A stretch of DNA of 64,000 nt from positions 47,087,001 to 47,151,000 of the forward strand of contig CP142458.1 in NCBI GenBank assembly GCA_038049695.1, in the 5' to 3' direction. Below the pieces are notes generated by a model. It was not told the origin of the DNA and did not search any database. It saw nothing but the letters and a program-made list of their open reading frames with translations. This document shows, in pieces, positions 1-11,587 of the stretch. Numbering within the stretch: position 1 is the stretch's first letter; each line of letters starts with the position of its first letter. The translations under genes and the position numbers were made by a program. This DNA is from Cinnamomum chago. Its lineage: Eukaryota; Streptophyta; Magnoliopsida; Laurales; Lauraceae.

Positions 1-930
1 TCGTAGATCATTATCACAAAAATTAGGAACAAATGAAATGGATGGAGGATCAACATGATCAAAATGATGCTGGAAAAAGTATTGATTTTCAAAGAAGGCA
101 ACACTTCGGTAGATCCGGATGCACTTCACCTCCGGATCATAACAAAGAAATCCTTTTTGGCCATTTGCATGTCCCAAAAAAACACATCGTGATTATTGAG
201 CGGATAGTTTTGTTCTTTCCATTTGAGGAAGAAGAACAAAGCACACACCCCCAAAGGTACGAAGATGATAATAAGTGGGAGGCTTTTGAAACCGACGGTA
301 GTAAGGTGTTTGACACTCGGTACGAGGAGAGGGTAACCGGTTCAATAAATGAACTGCAGTTGAGAGAGCATTTGGCCAAAATTGAGCATGGAAAGAGGAT
401 TCCAAAAGAAGGGAACAAACGATGTCCAAAAGCTGTCTATTTTTTTCTTTCTGACACTCCATTTTGTTGTGGAGTGTAAGGACATGTTCTTTGGGATATG
501 GTCCCTGGCTGTTGTAAAAATTGTTGAAATTCCTTGGATACATATTCTCCACCTGAATAAGAAAGAAGAGTTTTAATTGCAATGGATAATTGGTTTTCAA
601 CATAAGGTAGGAAAACTTGAAAAGTGGCAAATACTTCTGACTTCGAACGTAAAAAATAAATCCACATAAAATGACTGTAATCATCAATAAATGTAATAAA
701 ATATTTAAAATGAGAATGTGATACTACGGGTGCTATACCCCAGATATCACTAGGAACAAGCTCAAAACATGTCGATGCCAAAGAGTCATGCATGGGAAAA
801 GGGAGAGTTTTACTCTTGCCCATTTTACAACTATCGAAAGAGGTTTTATTGTCATTAAACAAAGGAGAATTTAACAAGAACATCAATGTTTTAGAATGGG
901 ATGCCCTAATCTTTTTGTGCCACACTTGGC
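1..930 (-). pseudogene. Copia A integrase region
   Basis: Conceptual translation of the minus strand gives the Copia integrase core: a CKMGKSK-like end of the GAG-pre-integrase zinc segment, then FITFIDDYSHFMWIYFL, a YVENQ segment, YSGGEYVSKEFQ and the PYTPQQNGVSERK signature, followed by the LNRLPSPR block. The same order and wording recur in the integrase of element B, so the two are related Copia lineages. The region is broken in several places and not functional. Polyprotein downstream of integrase lies beyond the left edge. Confidence 0.9.
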
Positions 931-1045
931 ATTTATTTGAACTAGAAGCACAAAGTAAAGCGGATGCAGATTTATTCCTATCCTGTGTAGACAGTTGCAG
1001 TGGAAAGAAATGGTCACACTTAGGCCCCTTCGCTAGTACCTTCCC

Positions 1046-1534
1046 CTACACTTGATCTTGCACAACACAACCAGAACGAGAAAATGAAATGGAGCAGTCA
1101 TTATCAACAAGTTGGCCAACAGACAATAGATTTGTAGATAATTGTGGAGACAGAAACACGTGATGCAGAGGTAAGGAATGAGGAATATTACCAATAACAG
1201 TTGTTGGAATACTATCCTCATCAGCTGTATTGATTCGGAGGTTTCCATCATAATGTTTTAGGTGAGATAAATTTGAGGAAGAAATTGTCATATGATTGGA
1301 AGCCCTAGAGTCAAGTTACCAGGTGGAGGTTGAGTGTTTGGTTTTACTTGAAAGACCAAGAGAAGAAAATGCATTTACTATCATCTGTTGTTCCATTTCT
1401 GGAGTCAAGTGGTGCAGGTGTAGATGTGTTGGCAACACAAGTTAATGCAGAAGAGGACTCATCCATTGTTGCAAGGTTGGCCTTCTGTGGTTGAGGACGC
1501 CTCCCACATTCGGGAAGAACATAGTCCTTGCGTT
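1046..1534 (-). pseudogene. Copia A gag 3' end and protease region
   Basis: The minus strand encodes a remnant resembling the protease and following linker of Copia polyproteins (LSHLKHYDGNLRINTADEDS, then LSTNLLSVGQLVDND), preceded by a low-complexity Ser/Thr-rich gag tail. The equivalent residues in element B are at about 4620-4900. The right edge of the block is cut by B's LTR at 1535. A closely similar copy without the insertion is at 7350-7615. Confidence 0.8.
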
Positions 1535-1811
1535 TGTGAATGCTAGCAAGAGGAAGAAGACAGACAGAGAATTGTGAATTCGATGATCCCATTTGAGGGT
1601 CACGATGCTTCAATATATAGATTTAGTGTTTCTATGTGTTACAATGATTGAGGTAATCAACTAAATTATAGTCAATCTAATCTAATTGTCATCTAATCAT
1701 ATCTCCTAATAAAGCAAATAATCAATTACAAAGGTGTACAAACGAGACTTGTCTTGACCCACAAGTTGGGCTTTATTTGGCATGGGCTGTGACCCACTGA
1801 CCCTTTTGACA
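1535..1811 (-). repeat. Copia B 3' LTR
   Basis: 277 bp, bounded by TG...CA, adjacent to the GCGTT target duplication (1530-1534). It matches the other LTR at 6575-6853 almost throughout. The element's interior begins at 1812; the short purine-rich stretch there on the minus strand (TTTGAGTGG) is the likely polypurine tract. Confidence 0.95.
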
Positions 1812-1815
1812 CCAC

Positions 1816-3735
1816 TCAAATTGATGCGGGTGAATCCACGAGCATCAATTTACCAACTAAGAATTGGTGTCGTGGCCGAGGAAGTCCCTTGGTAAATATA
1901 TCTGCAATTTGAAGTTCGGTAGGAACATGAGGAAGGGTAATTGCTTCTCGCACAAATTCATCACGTATGTAATGACATGCTACTTCAATATGCTTTGTGC
2001 GTTCATGGAAGACAAGATTTTCCGTAATCCGTATGGCATTGGTATTGTCGGCATATCGAGGTGTAGGACTAGATTGTGAAAATCCAAGCTCCAAAAGGAG
2101 ACCCCAAAGGCAGACAATTTTAGAGGTGGCAACAGACATAGCACGATATTCTGCTTCTGTGGATAATTTGGAGACTTTATCTTGTTTCTTACACTTCCAG
2201 GAGATCAAGGAGTCCCTTAAGAATATGCACCAACCCGTGGTAGATCGTCGACTATTAGGACAACCAGCCCAGTCAGAATTTGAGTAAACAATGAGAGAAG
2301 TCGAATTGCCCACAGGAAAGAAGAGGCCACGAGATGGTGTATGAAGAACATATCGAAGAATGGGCCGAACAACAACTAGGTGGAGATGGCGTGGTTGTGT
2401 CATGAACTGACTAACCAGATTCACAGCATAGGAGATATCGGGCCTAGTGATAGTCAAGTATATCAAGTTGCCGACTAACCAGCGATACATTGTGACATCA
2501 GGAAGAAGATCACCCGTATCATGTGCGAGCTGAATATTGGCCTCAACAGGTGTATCTACAGGAGTTGAGTTTTGAAGATCGGCTGTCTCAATGACATCCA
2601 TAGCATATTTGTGTTGATCGAGGATGGGACCTTTCTCTGATTGATGAACCTCATGGCCTAAGAAGTATGTGAGCGGCCCTAAATCTTTCATATGAAAAGA
2701 TTCATGGAAGGATGCTTGTAGATGGGTGATCATGCCTGAATCTATCCCAGATATGATGATATCATCCACGTAAACCAAGAGGACAGTAATATCATTCGAG
2801 GAGCGATGAAGGAACATAGAAAGATCAGAGGCACTTTGAGTAAAATGAAGATAAGGAGAGCATTCTAGAAATTTTCAAACCAAGCGCGCGGGGCTTGCTT
2901 AAGACATATAGAGAGCGTCGTAAGTGCGCACAGTCTCCTGCTGAGGCGCCCGTAATTCCTTGGGGAAGTCGCATATAGACTTCTTCCTTGAGATCACCAT
3001 GAAGGAAGGCATTCTTGACATCAAATTGGTAAAGAGGCCATGAATGAGAAACAGCAATGGCAAGAACAGTACGAATTGTTGTCATTTTTGCAACTGGGGC
3101 AAACGTTTATTCATAGTCGATACCATATTCCTGTCGGTTGCCCAGTGCAACTAACCGTGCTTTATAGGGATCCAATGAGCCATCTGCCTTCAGTTTGACT
3201 GAAAAAACCCATTTGCAGCCAATAGGTTTTGCAGATGAGGGACATGGAACTATATCCCAAGTATGATTATCCTGCAGTGCAGCTAATTCTTCTTGCATAG
3301 CCTTTTGCCAACAGTCATGCTTCACTGCCTGTAAGTAAGAGGTTGGAATGGCAATCGAGGAGAGAGTAGCAAACAAAGATGTGTGAGTAAACCCATATTT
3401 TTCTGGAGGCTTGGAGAGACGAGTGGAACGTCTAAGCTGAACTGGAGATGAAGTAGCATGTGATGAGGCAGCAACAAGATCAGGTGCCGGCGAGGGATCC
3501 AGAGGGGGAGGCAGTAGTGGAACATCCTTACGACGACGTCTTTCATAAGCCATGAGAGAAGAGATTGTGTCAGAAAAATCTGGTAGATGACAAAAAGAAG
3601 GTAAAGGCGAGGAATGGGTAGGCAAAAAACGCTGGTTTTCAAAAAATACGACATCCTGAGAGATGCGAATCCGGTTGAGCATAGGATCATAGCAGATATA
3701 CCCTTTTTGGTGAGATGCATAGCCAAGGAACACAC
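1816..3735 (-). pseudogene. Copia B reverse transcriptase and RNase H region
   Basis: Conceptual translation shows the Copia reverse transcriptase landmarks in order: GCKWVFSVKLKADGSLDPYK and the LVALG segment, FDVKNAFLHGDLKEEVYM, the catalytic YVDDIIISG, and the YLTITRPDISYAVNLVSQF block; then RNase H with STEAEYRAMS and the C-terminal HIEVACHYIRDE and DIFTKGLP motifs. The right part (3107-3735) also contains the linker after integrase (FLGYASHQKGYICYDP). Broken by a small number of lesions, otherwise complete. Confidence 0.93.
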
Positions 3736-3736
3736 A

Positions 3737-4580
3737 TTAAGCTGATTGAGCAGTTAATTTGGTACGTTCAGTAGGAGGAAGATGAACAAAACACACGCAT
3801 CCAAATATACGCAGGTGGGTATAAGTAGGATCTGTATGAAAGAGACGAAAGTATGGTGTTTGATTGGTGAGACGTTGGGATGGTAAGCGATTGATTAAAT
3901 GAACTGCAGTGGCTAACGCTTCGGGCCAGAATTTTGGAGGAACTGAAGATTCTAAGAGAAGAGAACGAACAGTATCGAGGAGATGTCTGTTTTTCCGTTC
4001 AGTTACTCCATTCTGTTGAGGAGTATAAGGGCATGATCGATGCGATAAAATTCCGTGTTTTTGCAAATAATTTTGAAACTGATGGGACATATATTCCCCT
4101 CTAGAATCGGAGCAGAGAATTTTTATGCGAGTAGAAAACTGATTTTCAACATAAGCCATAAATTTTTGAAAAGCATCAAAGACTTCAGATTTAGAATGCA
4201 AGAAATATACCCATGTGAATCTACTATGATCATCAATAAATGTGACAAAATATTTGAAATTTGTATGAGAGATTACAGGAGTAATCCCCCAAACGTCACT
4301 ATGAATAATGTCAAAGCAATTTGAAGCCATAGTAGATTTGGAAGGAAATGGAAGAACTTTGCTTTTTTCAATTTTGCAAGTAGAACACTCATCAGAAATG
4401 TAACTAAAAGAATTTTTATTTTTATTAATGCTACTAGTGTTCAACATTGAAGATAACAGTTTTGAATGAGGATGGCCTAATCTATTATGCCAGAGCCTCC
4501 AAACATCTTGAGGTGAAAAACAAGAAAATGTAGAAATTGGTTTATTCTGAGACAGAGGCATAACAAGAGGAAACATGCGT
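3737..4580 (-). pseudogene. Copia B integrase region
   Basis: Contains the GAG-pre-integrase motif LWHNRLGHPHSKLL, a zinc-binding CSTCKIEKSK segment, the core stretch FVTFIDDHSRFTWVYFL, SDSRGEYMSHQF and CPYTPQQNGVTERKNR, and the distal NRLPSQRL block. It lies between the protease and the reverse transcriptase, the Ty1/Copia order (Ty3/Gypsy has integrase last). Confidence 0.93.
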
Positions 4581-4585
4581 CCACA

Positions 4586-5962
4586 CTAAGGCCCCTTCGC
4601 GATCACCGTTCCCGACACTTGATCATGCACAACACAACCAGACTGAGAAAAAGAAACATTACAATTATCATCAATCAATTGTTCGACAGACAGAAGGTTT
4701 GTAGTTAGAGGAGAAAAAAGGACATTTGTGAGAGGTAAAGAATGACCAATATCACCAATAGCTGTAATAGGAAGCTTTTGACCATCAGCAGTATGGACTT
4801 GTAAATTTCCATTGTATGGTTGTAGATTAGAGAGATGAGTGGTGGAGGAGGTCATGTGATTTGAAGCTCCAGAATCAACAAACCATATGGATGAAGAGGA
4901 TTGGTGATTACCTGAAATGCCAAGTGCAGAGAAGGCATTTATGATCATTTGTTGAATAAGCTCAGGAGTGATCTGAGGAGAATTATTGGAGGCAAGAGGT
5001 GGTGAAGGCATGACCGATGCTGAAGTACTATCGCTAGAAGTGGTAGCATCTGTAGTGTTGACATGATAAGCTTGAGGAGTGCGATTCTGTGGCCGCCTTT
5101 TGCTGTCAGCAATAACATGACCATTTGATTTGTAGTAATTACAAAACTTGGTCTTACAATGTGAGGCATAGTGTCCATTACTTTTGCAGCCAAAACATTG
5201 GATTTTGCTAAGATCTCTTGCAGCGGGATGTCCTTTAGCAGTAGAAGTGGTATGATGAACGTTCCCTCCCTGACCTTGAGAAACCTCTTGGGTGTAAGTA
5301 GCAGTGGCCGCATATGCGACATCATGAGAGTTGCCGGGGGAGTGTTGCTTCAGAACATGTTGAGTGAGTTGACTCTGTTCCTCGGGCAAGAGTTCATTAA
5401 GACACTCATTCAGGGATGGAGATGGAACCCTGCTCGTCAGATTGGAGCAGGCGATCTCATATTCAGGTCTCAATTTCATGAGAAACTGGTCTCTATGAGA
5501 AGTTTCCTGTAGTTTCTGAATCTCATAAAGAGTTGCCTCAGAGACACTGACATATTTAATTTCATCATATTCTGCCCACAAGTTGAGAAAACATGTATAA
5601 TAGTCCTGAATTGACAATGTTCCTTGAGAATACAGAGCAATTTCTAGTTCAAGCTGGTACTGTCGGGCAGAGTTCCCTTGGTGATAAATTTGTTTCAGAT
5701 ATTCCCACATCTCCTTAGAAGTTTTGTAAGGTTTGAGATTCAAAATGTACTGCGGTTCAACAGATCCAAGAATCCAGGTTTTGATCTTGGCATCTTTTGT
5801 ATTGCAAGATAGTATTTTTTTCTCATCTTCCTTAGGTTATGGATCCCATCCGGAAACAAGTCCCCACATCTCCTTACCTTCAAGATAGACTTGAAATTGA
5901 AATGACCAGGAAGTGTAATTCTTGCCATTAAATTTTATCAGGGCAATGTCATGCTTCTCCAT
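4586..5962 (-). pseudogene. Copia B gag and aspartic protease region
   Basis: The gag start is probably the ATG on the minus strand at 5960-5962. The region has the UBN2-type gag domain (SKEMWEYLKQIYHQ, QDYYTCFLNLWAEYDEI, FLMKLRPEYE), a CCHC zinc knuckle (CFGCKSNGHYASHC, CX2CX4HX4C) and the aspartic protease active-site motif WFVDSGASNHMT near the C-terminal end. It is followed directly by integrase. It contains few breaks. Confidence 0.92.
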
Positions 5963-6560
5963 TTTAGTAAATTTTTCACAATATGCAAGACAATCCAATT
6001 GTGTTTAAAACAAAGTGAGAGATGATGCTTAACAGAGAGGGCTTCCAAATGTTCAAACGGAGCAATCAGAATGGAAAGCAGTGGAAAAAAAAATTTTCTT
6101 CAAAAATATGTCCCGGGCGACCTGGATTTTTGAACCAGAATGGAGTGCAGCAAAAGAAACTTGAGATGAACAATCAATCAGACATCATAGACTGATGAAG
6201 GATCAAAATTCGCATTCAATAAACCAGATTGCTTGCCAAACAGAGCCAGATCCAAAAATTTGGACGACTGTGATGAAAATATACTGCAGAAACTGAGATT
6301 TCACTAAAAATGGTAGAAATCCTACCTCTGCGATGCAAAAAATCCTCAAAAAATGTCCACAAATACCAGAAGGAGTAGGCGACCAGAGTGGTTGCAACAT
6401 CTAGGTTTGATGATGTTGATCTGTGGTGGGCCGCATTTGATCACAGCTTGATTTGACGACTTCCAATGCTTGAAAGATGAAGAAGATATACTCAGAGAGT
6501 CTCCCAGAGACTATGACAAATTCCAATGCTTGAAAGATGGAGTGGATTCACTCAGAAACA

Positions 6561-6574
6561 CAGCTCTGATACCA
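6561..6574 (-). other. Copia B primer binding site
   Basis: Immediately inside the 5' LTR the minus strand reads TGGTATCAGAGCTG, complementary to the 3' end of initiator methionine tRNA, the usual plant Copia primer. It fixes the element's orientation and the inner LTR edge at 6575. Confidence 0.92.
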
Positions 6575-6853
6575 TGTGAATGCTAGCAAGAGGAAGAAGA
6601 CAGACAGAGAATTGTGAATTCGACGATCCCATTTGAGGGTCATGATGCTTCAATATATAGATTCAGTGTTTCTATATGTGTTACAATGATTGAGGTAATC
6701 AACTTAATTACAGTCAATCTAGTCTAATTATCATCTAATCATATCTCCTAATAAGGCAAATAATCAATTACAAAGGTGTACAAACGAGACTTGTCTTGAC
6801 CCACAAGTTGGGCTTTATTTGGCATGGGCTGTGACCCACTGACCCATTTGACA
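6575..6853 (-). repeat. Copia B 5' LTR
   Basis: 279 bp, TG...CA ends, followed at 6854-6858 by GCGTT, the second copy of the target duplication. It differs from the 3' LTR by about nine substitutions and a 2-bp indel. Confidence 0.95.
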
Positions 6854-7349
6854 GCGTTTGCATTAAGTACAATAGTTTTGGTTGCATTGAGTGGAAACAT
6901 GTCCATATTTTTTGCATCAATAGCATTGAACCTTGGGCATATCCTGGCCTTGCGGTTTATCTTTAGCAATATAGGCAACATCTATGGGACCCCTAGGAGC
7001 AGTCTGCACAAGAGCAGCCTGTGTTTCTAAGCGTTGTTCTTCTCGTAAAAGCTCACTCAAGCATGTTTCTATGGAACGTGAAGGCACTCGGCTCATGAGA
7101 TTAGATCGGACATTTTCAAACTCCGGTCGTAATTTCATTTAGAATTGATCCCCCTGACTAATTGCATGGATATCTTATACCATAGTTAAGGAGTCTTTAG
7201 ATAGGCTGGAATAAATAATCTCAGTATAGTCAGTCCATAGACGAACAAGCTGAGAATAATAATCCTGGAATAAAGAAGGGCAAACCCTTGGTCATTGCTG
7301 CTAAATCTTCTAAGTCAGTCAATGTGGCTTCTCCAGTTAACCAGCTAGA
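6854..7349 (-). pseudogene. Copia A gag middle region
   Basis: Minus-strand translation gives a gag segment (MKLRPEFENVRSNLMSRVPS, then an SELLREEQRLETQ stretch) and, further right, a QDYY...LWTDYTEII-like stretch homologous to B's QDYYTCFLNLWAEYDEI. The left edge is the GCGTT insertion site of element B. Its left 194 bp (6854-7047) recur in the duplicate at 7613-7806. Confidence 0.85.
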
Positions 7350-7806
7350 TCAAGAAATTTGAGGAAGAAATTGTCATATGATTGGAAGCCCTAGAGTCAA
7401 GTTACCAGGTGGAGGTTGAGTGTTTGGTTTTACTTGAAAGACCAAGAGAAGAAAATGCATATACTATCATCTGTTGTTCCATTTCTGGAGTCAAGTGGTG
7501 CAGGTGTAGATGTGTTGGCAACACAAGTTAATGCAGAAGAGGACTCATCCATTGTTGCAAGGTTGGCCTTCTGAGGTTGAGGACGCCTCCCACATTCGGG
7601 AAGAACATGGTCCTTGCGTTTGCATTAAGTACAATACTTTTGGTTGCATTGAGTAGAAACATGTCTATATTTTTTGCAGCAATAGCATTGAACCTTGGGC
7701 ATATCCTGGCCTTGTGGTTTATCTTTAGCAATATAGGCAACATCTATGGGACCCCCAGGAGCAGTCTGCGCAAGAGCAGCCTGTGTTTCTGAGCGTTGTT
7801 CTTCTC
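7350..7806 (-). repeat. Duplicate of Copia A gag-protease segment, empty of element B
   Basis: 457 bp matching 1268-1534 joined directly to 6854-7047, with only scattered differences. Across the join it reads CTTGCGTTTGCATTAAG (about 7614-7630), which is the sequence element B split, with a single GCGTT. It is thus a paralogous pre-insertion site a few hundred bases from the filled one. The copies are direct repeats separated, apart from B, by about 300 bp of gag (7048-7349). Confidence 0.9.
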
Positions 7807-8330
7807 AAGCAAATAGTCAATCGCCTCGAGATTGCAGTGGACTTGATATTATGAAACTACGATGTATAGTTCTGCATCTCAAAGGATGTTTAAACTCATG
7901 ATGAGCGAGGCGGAAAGACGGCGTTGAATTTATCCTGCTTTAATATCCTCAAGCATATTGTGAGAGTTCATGTTCTAATTGGAATCTGCATGCAGAGTTT
8001 CCCTATTGATAATTTTTTTCCAAGTAATTCCACATGTCTTTTGCAGTCTTATAAGGGCAAAGATTCAATATAAATTGAGGGTCGACAGATCCTAGAATCC
8101 AACTCATGATCTGAGCAACTTTTGTCTCCCATTTTGCCACAACTTTTTGGTCATCTTTGGGTTTAGTATCAGACCCATCAACATGACCCCACAATTCTTT
8201 TCCTTTTAAGGTAAATCTGTAATTGGAATGCCCATGATGTGTAATTCTTCCCATTAACTTTAATAAGAGAAATCTCACTCTTATCCTTTATCAATTTCAC
8301 AGAGATCTGAATAGAACCAGTCAAAACCAA
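7807..8330 (-). pseudogene. Copia A gag N-terminal region with an unmatched stretch
   Basis: 8003-8330 encodes on the minus strand the gag N-terminus (KVNGKNYTSWAFQLQIYLK, then LWGHVDGSD and CPYKTAKDMWNYLEKNYQ), homologous to B's gag start. Homology continues in degraded form to about 7920 (FQLEHELSQY-like). The remaining 7807-7920 matches nothing else I recognise in either Copia element and marks the rearranged edge of the duplication. Confidence 0.75.
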
Positions 8331-9000
8331 AACACAGCACTTGTGTAAAATATCTGTGATGCACACTCAACCAATTTCAAGCCAAAACCAACAGATAGAT
8401 GGTAAAAGGTATCCCGTGCCGAGATTTTTTTTTTTTTTGAAACAGAACACAAAAGATCCAAAAAATCAGGCTGGGTGAACCGTATGATAGCCACAAGAAT
8501 GCTGATTAGTCACTGATGTGGTACTCGAATCTAGATCCAACTCTAAGGATAACAGACTATTATATTAAGGCACCTTGGTACAGAATTTGACTCAAATCAA
8601 ACCGTTAAACACAGATCCTTAGCAACAATCAAAACTGTCTCTTAAAACTGATGACAGAGAATAAAACTCTGAAACTGACCTTGAAGTTCTCCAAAAACTC
8701 TGAATAAATTTCCAGAGTACTTAGAAGAAATGGGTGACCTTGGCTGGAGTGTTTCTTGAAGATGACGTGATGATCAGTGGTGGGCCATTGTCGGGTCACT
8801 GTTGATGAAGTTCCTTGGCTTTGCTGGAACCAGATTTCTGGAGAAAGATCCTTGATCTGTTTGCTGGACGAAAGAGAGATTTGATGGAGATCCTTGCTTG
8901 GAAACAGATCTCTGATCTGTTTGCTGCACGAGAGAGAAGAGTCTCTCTGATCGAGTCCTTGAGGTTTTCCAAAAAACGAACAACCAGTAGCCTTTACAAG
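8331..9000 (-). other. Copia A untranslated leader
   Basis: Between the gag start and the primer site. No reading frame of interest. It contains two similar 60-bp stretches (about 8825-8890 and 8890-8960) sharing a GATCTGTTTGCTG core, a small internal duplication. Confidence 0.6.
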
Positions 9001-9307
9001 AGAGTCTCTGATACCATAACATTCATTGAGCAGAGAAATGAAGAAAGTAGTTTTTTGTGGAAAAAACTGGATCCTTGATGGTCCATCCTTCCTCCTTTTT
9101 TATATTCACTAAATGCCTTAATCAAGGCTGTAATGAAGATAATTACAATCTGTACAATTGAAATATATATCTAAAAGGAGAAAGTAAATATTCTTACAAC
9201 CCATCATTTGACTATATCAATCCCACGTGGGTACTTATGGTATTATGGGTCAAGACCCATTTAAAATACAATTGGGCCTGATCCTAATACAAGGCCTTGT
9301 GTTAACA
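9001..9307 (-). repeat. Copia A primer site and 5' LTR
   Basis: On the minus strand 9016-9001 reads TGGTATCAGAGACTCT, an initiator-Met-type primer site. The LTR is taken as 9017-9307, starting on the minus strand TGTTAACACAAGG and ending GAATGTTA. It holds a TATA-like minus-strand GAATATAAAAAAGG at about 9097-9110. About 290 bp, similar in length to but not recognisably the same sequence as B's LTR. Its partner is outside the window, so the boundaries rest on one copy. Confidence 0.7.
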
Positions 9308-10123
9308 GTTGCTAGTTCTGTCCATCCCTCCGACCACACTGACTGGCATGCATCAAGGTGTATAGCCCTGTGCAATCACATGGTAGTGGAGTTGGAAACA
9401 TCTCAATGTGGATGACGACTGGAGTGAAAATTAGCAGTCTGTCACATCATTTTAACCCTGTGGTTCATGGCCTCCAAAGTTTAATTCTTTTTGAGGTTGT
9501 GGTTTTCTTGGGATGAGCCTGTGGCACAGTTTGGAAGGTGCTCATTGCTGCAAGAACCGAGTTGCTCATTCTACCAAATAGGAGGTATGACATTTTGCCT
9601 TTAATCCAACTCTGAATATAGGTCAGAATCAGATGCATCTTGAATTGTGGTGGGTGTGGGTGTCAATTCATGGGGTAGTGAGCATGAGGGAGTTGATTAA
9701 TCATAGATGGAAACATTGGGCAGAATAAAATTGGGTGCATAGAAGTTAGACTATCTCCTTCCCTTATCAATTGGCTTGAAGCTGTTTTCAATATAATCAG
9801 AGATGAGATTCCCCATTGTAGTAAGTCAACTTTAGCTTAAACTGTTCAAAATTTTGGGCCCTTAAGTTGTTGCCTACATCATTCTGCGAGAATAATTTGT
9901 GGGTAAACCCTAATCAATGGATGGACATTCCTATAGCACCTACCTCAAACAATCAATTTGGAATAAATTTAACGTGGGAGCTGAGGATAGTACCTTTTAA
10001 ACAGCCTGAGCTAGATACTCTACTGTGCTGAATTTGCTGCTAATATGCAACTAATATCCAGATTTATCTGTTATATTTACTTATTTGTTTTGGTTCTGGT
10101 GATATTTTGTGACGATTTCACAG
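9308..10123 (+). other. Non-coding stretch, probable intron of the CRM gene
   Basis: No coding match and no recognised repeat. It ends at a polypyrimidine-poor but canonical acceptor (CACAG at 10119-10123) in front of a CRM-gene exon, so at least its right part is intron. The exons encoding the rest of the CRM protein must lie left of the Copia nest, outside the window, or are lost. Confidence 0.6.
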
Positions 10124-10367
10124 ATCGATATTGGGACTGAGGCGCAGTCTATGACAGAAGAAAATGCTGACCTCTCTAACAATGAGTTTAGAGTCGCCTC
10201 ATCAGAACCTTTAGGGAAACAACATGATCCATCTGTTCACAATGAAGAAATGAAGAAACCAGCTGAAGATGAAATGCCTTCTAGGATTATACAACTTTCA
10301 AATAGAGAGAGACTTGTTTTAAGAAAGCAAGCCCTTAAGATGAAAAAGCGTCCTGTACTTGCTGTTG
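10124..10367 (+). CDS. CRM-domain plastid splicing factor-like gene, exon (third from last)
   Basis: Encodes an acidic linker followed by the start of a CRM domain: LSNRERLVLRKQALKMKKRP and VLAVG. The exon opens after an AG acceptor at 10122-10123 and ends at a GT donor (10368); the final G of the exon combines with GG of the next exon to make the Gly of the AVGRNNV junction. CRM domains are RNA-binding modules derived from a bacterial ribosome-associated fold; plant multi-CRM proteins (CRS1, CAF1/2, CFM2, CFM3) promote splicing of group II introns in plastids. The wording of this last domain is closest, from memory, to CFM2/CFM3-type proteins, but I cannot decide between them. The frame is open throughout. 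The upstream part of the protein is not in the window. Confidence 0.85.
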
Positions 10368-11587
10368 GTAATATTTACTCTTGTTGCTCTCCTTAAATTA
10401 AAAAGCTTTCTCTGTTCCTCAACTTTTACTTGAAATCTCCAGCAGTTTCTTACTTCTGTTGTTTGGGTTTTGTTAATACGAAGTCAATGGAACAAGTTAA
10501 CTATCATGAGTGTGGCGGTGGCCCACTTTTGACGATTGCAGACTGTTGATACTCTCTCTTAACACACAAATTGGCTTGTGCTTTGAAATTTCCCCAATCA
10601 AAGTGATAGTCATTGAATCATGCCATAGGGTGAGATTCAGTGGTCATGGTGGGAGGTTGAATTCCCAAGGTTAACTTCTGGTGAAAGATGGGCGCCACTG
10701 GATACTCGAAAGTATAGGAATGAACTCAGTGCTGGGGTTCGACCTGGTCACCATCGTATTGATACAACTTGACAGGAATTTCATTTCATTTCCTGACAGG
10801 GCTGTTCATTTAGTTTGTCCACTTCTCATATGGGCCGACTGTTGAGAATCACATTGATAAGGTGATCCTAACAATCAAGATATTGACCCATCTTAATAAG
10901 AACTGCTAAATTTCAAGGTCCAAAGTGAAAAATGGTTGGCGGTGTTTATTTTAATCAGAACAGTCTAACTTGGTCCCAGCAAGTCGATGAATCAGATAGC
11001 TAGTTGAGCATTTTTAATGAAAACTGATGGATAGTTGAAATAATCTGATCTGTGATCTTTTCCCTTAGCCTATGAACAGTGTGAGCTACTGATCTTTTTT
11101 CCCCTTTTATTGATTCCAAGGGATGAAAATGGGTCCCTGAGACCCAAATACCCAAAAGACACCATGAAGGTGTACATGATTTAGGCCCATTTTTAATTCG
11201 GGTCCAAAGTACTCCAGCCAGTTTTTGCCCGAGGATCACCAACACCTGATGGCATAACTCTAAATAGGACGGATGTTTACAGACCTTTATCTAAAATTGA
11301 AACTCTAATTTTGATAATCCTAGGATTTCCTTCTAAAAAATATATAACACCTGAAATTCACATTAGAGAGAAAATAGATGGAAAAGAGAGAATTTTGATC
11401 AAGCAAAAATCTGTTGCGGTGCCTACGACTGGCGATACTCTACTGTATAATTTATTTAAAAAAAAAAGAAACCACCTGCCATTTTATGTATTTACAAAAT
11501 AGTCCATATCTTTATTATATTTATATATAAATCCTATTCATAATACTCTTCCTCACGCTGGTGCGTAGATATTTACTATGCCAAGTT

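Larger units (their letters stand above)
1535..6853 (-). mobile_element. Ty1/Copia element B, near full length, with both LTRs and 5-bp target duplication
   Basis: A 5.3 kb Copia retrotransposon. LTRs of 277 and 279 bp (1535-1811 and 6575-6853) begin TGTGAATGCT and end TTGACA. The target duplication GCGTT is at 1530-1534 and 6854-6858. Reading leftwards from the 5' LTR: primer site TGGTATCAGAGCTG (6561-6574), leader, gag with zinc knuckle and protease, integrase, reverse transcriptase and RNase H, then 3' LTR. My by-eye alignment of the LTRs gives about nine substitutions and one 2-bp indel, about 3 percent divergence. That suggests about 1 My at a grass-like rate and several My at slow tree rates. 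The element has all its parts but about four or five breaks in the coding region, so it is a fossil. Confidence 0.95.
1..9307 (-). mobile_element. Ty1/Copia element A, old, interrupted by element B, left end outside window
   Basis: A minus-strand Copia retrotransposon whose 5' LTR is at 9017-9307 and whose 3' part runs off the left edge. Reading leftwards it shows an initiator-Met-type primer site (9001-9016), gag N-terminus (about 7920-8330), gag middle (6854-7349), gag end and protease (1046-1534), then integrase (about 1-930). Reverse transcriptase, RNase H and the second LTR are not in the window. Element B (1535-6853) sits inside its gag region and a partial duplicate of the gag-protease segment lies at 7350-7806. 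It is a fossil with many breaks, clearly older than B. It lies antisense to, and just upstream of, the last exons of a CRM-domain gene, so it may sit in one of that gene's introns. Family and strand are well supported; the exact right boundary is inferred from the primer site and a TGTTAACA terminus. Confidence 0.85.
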
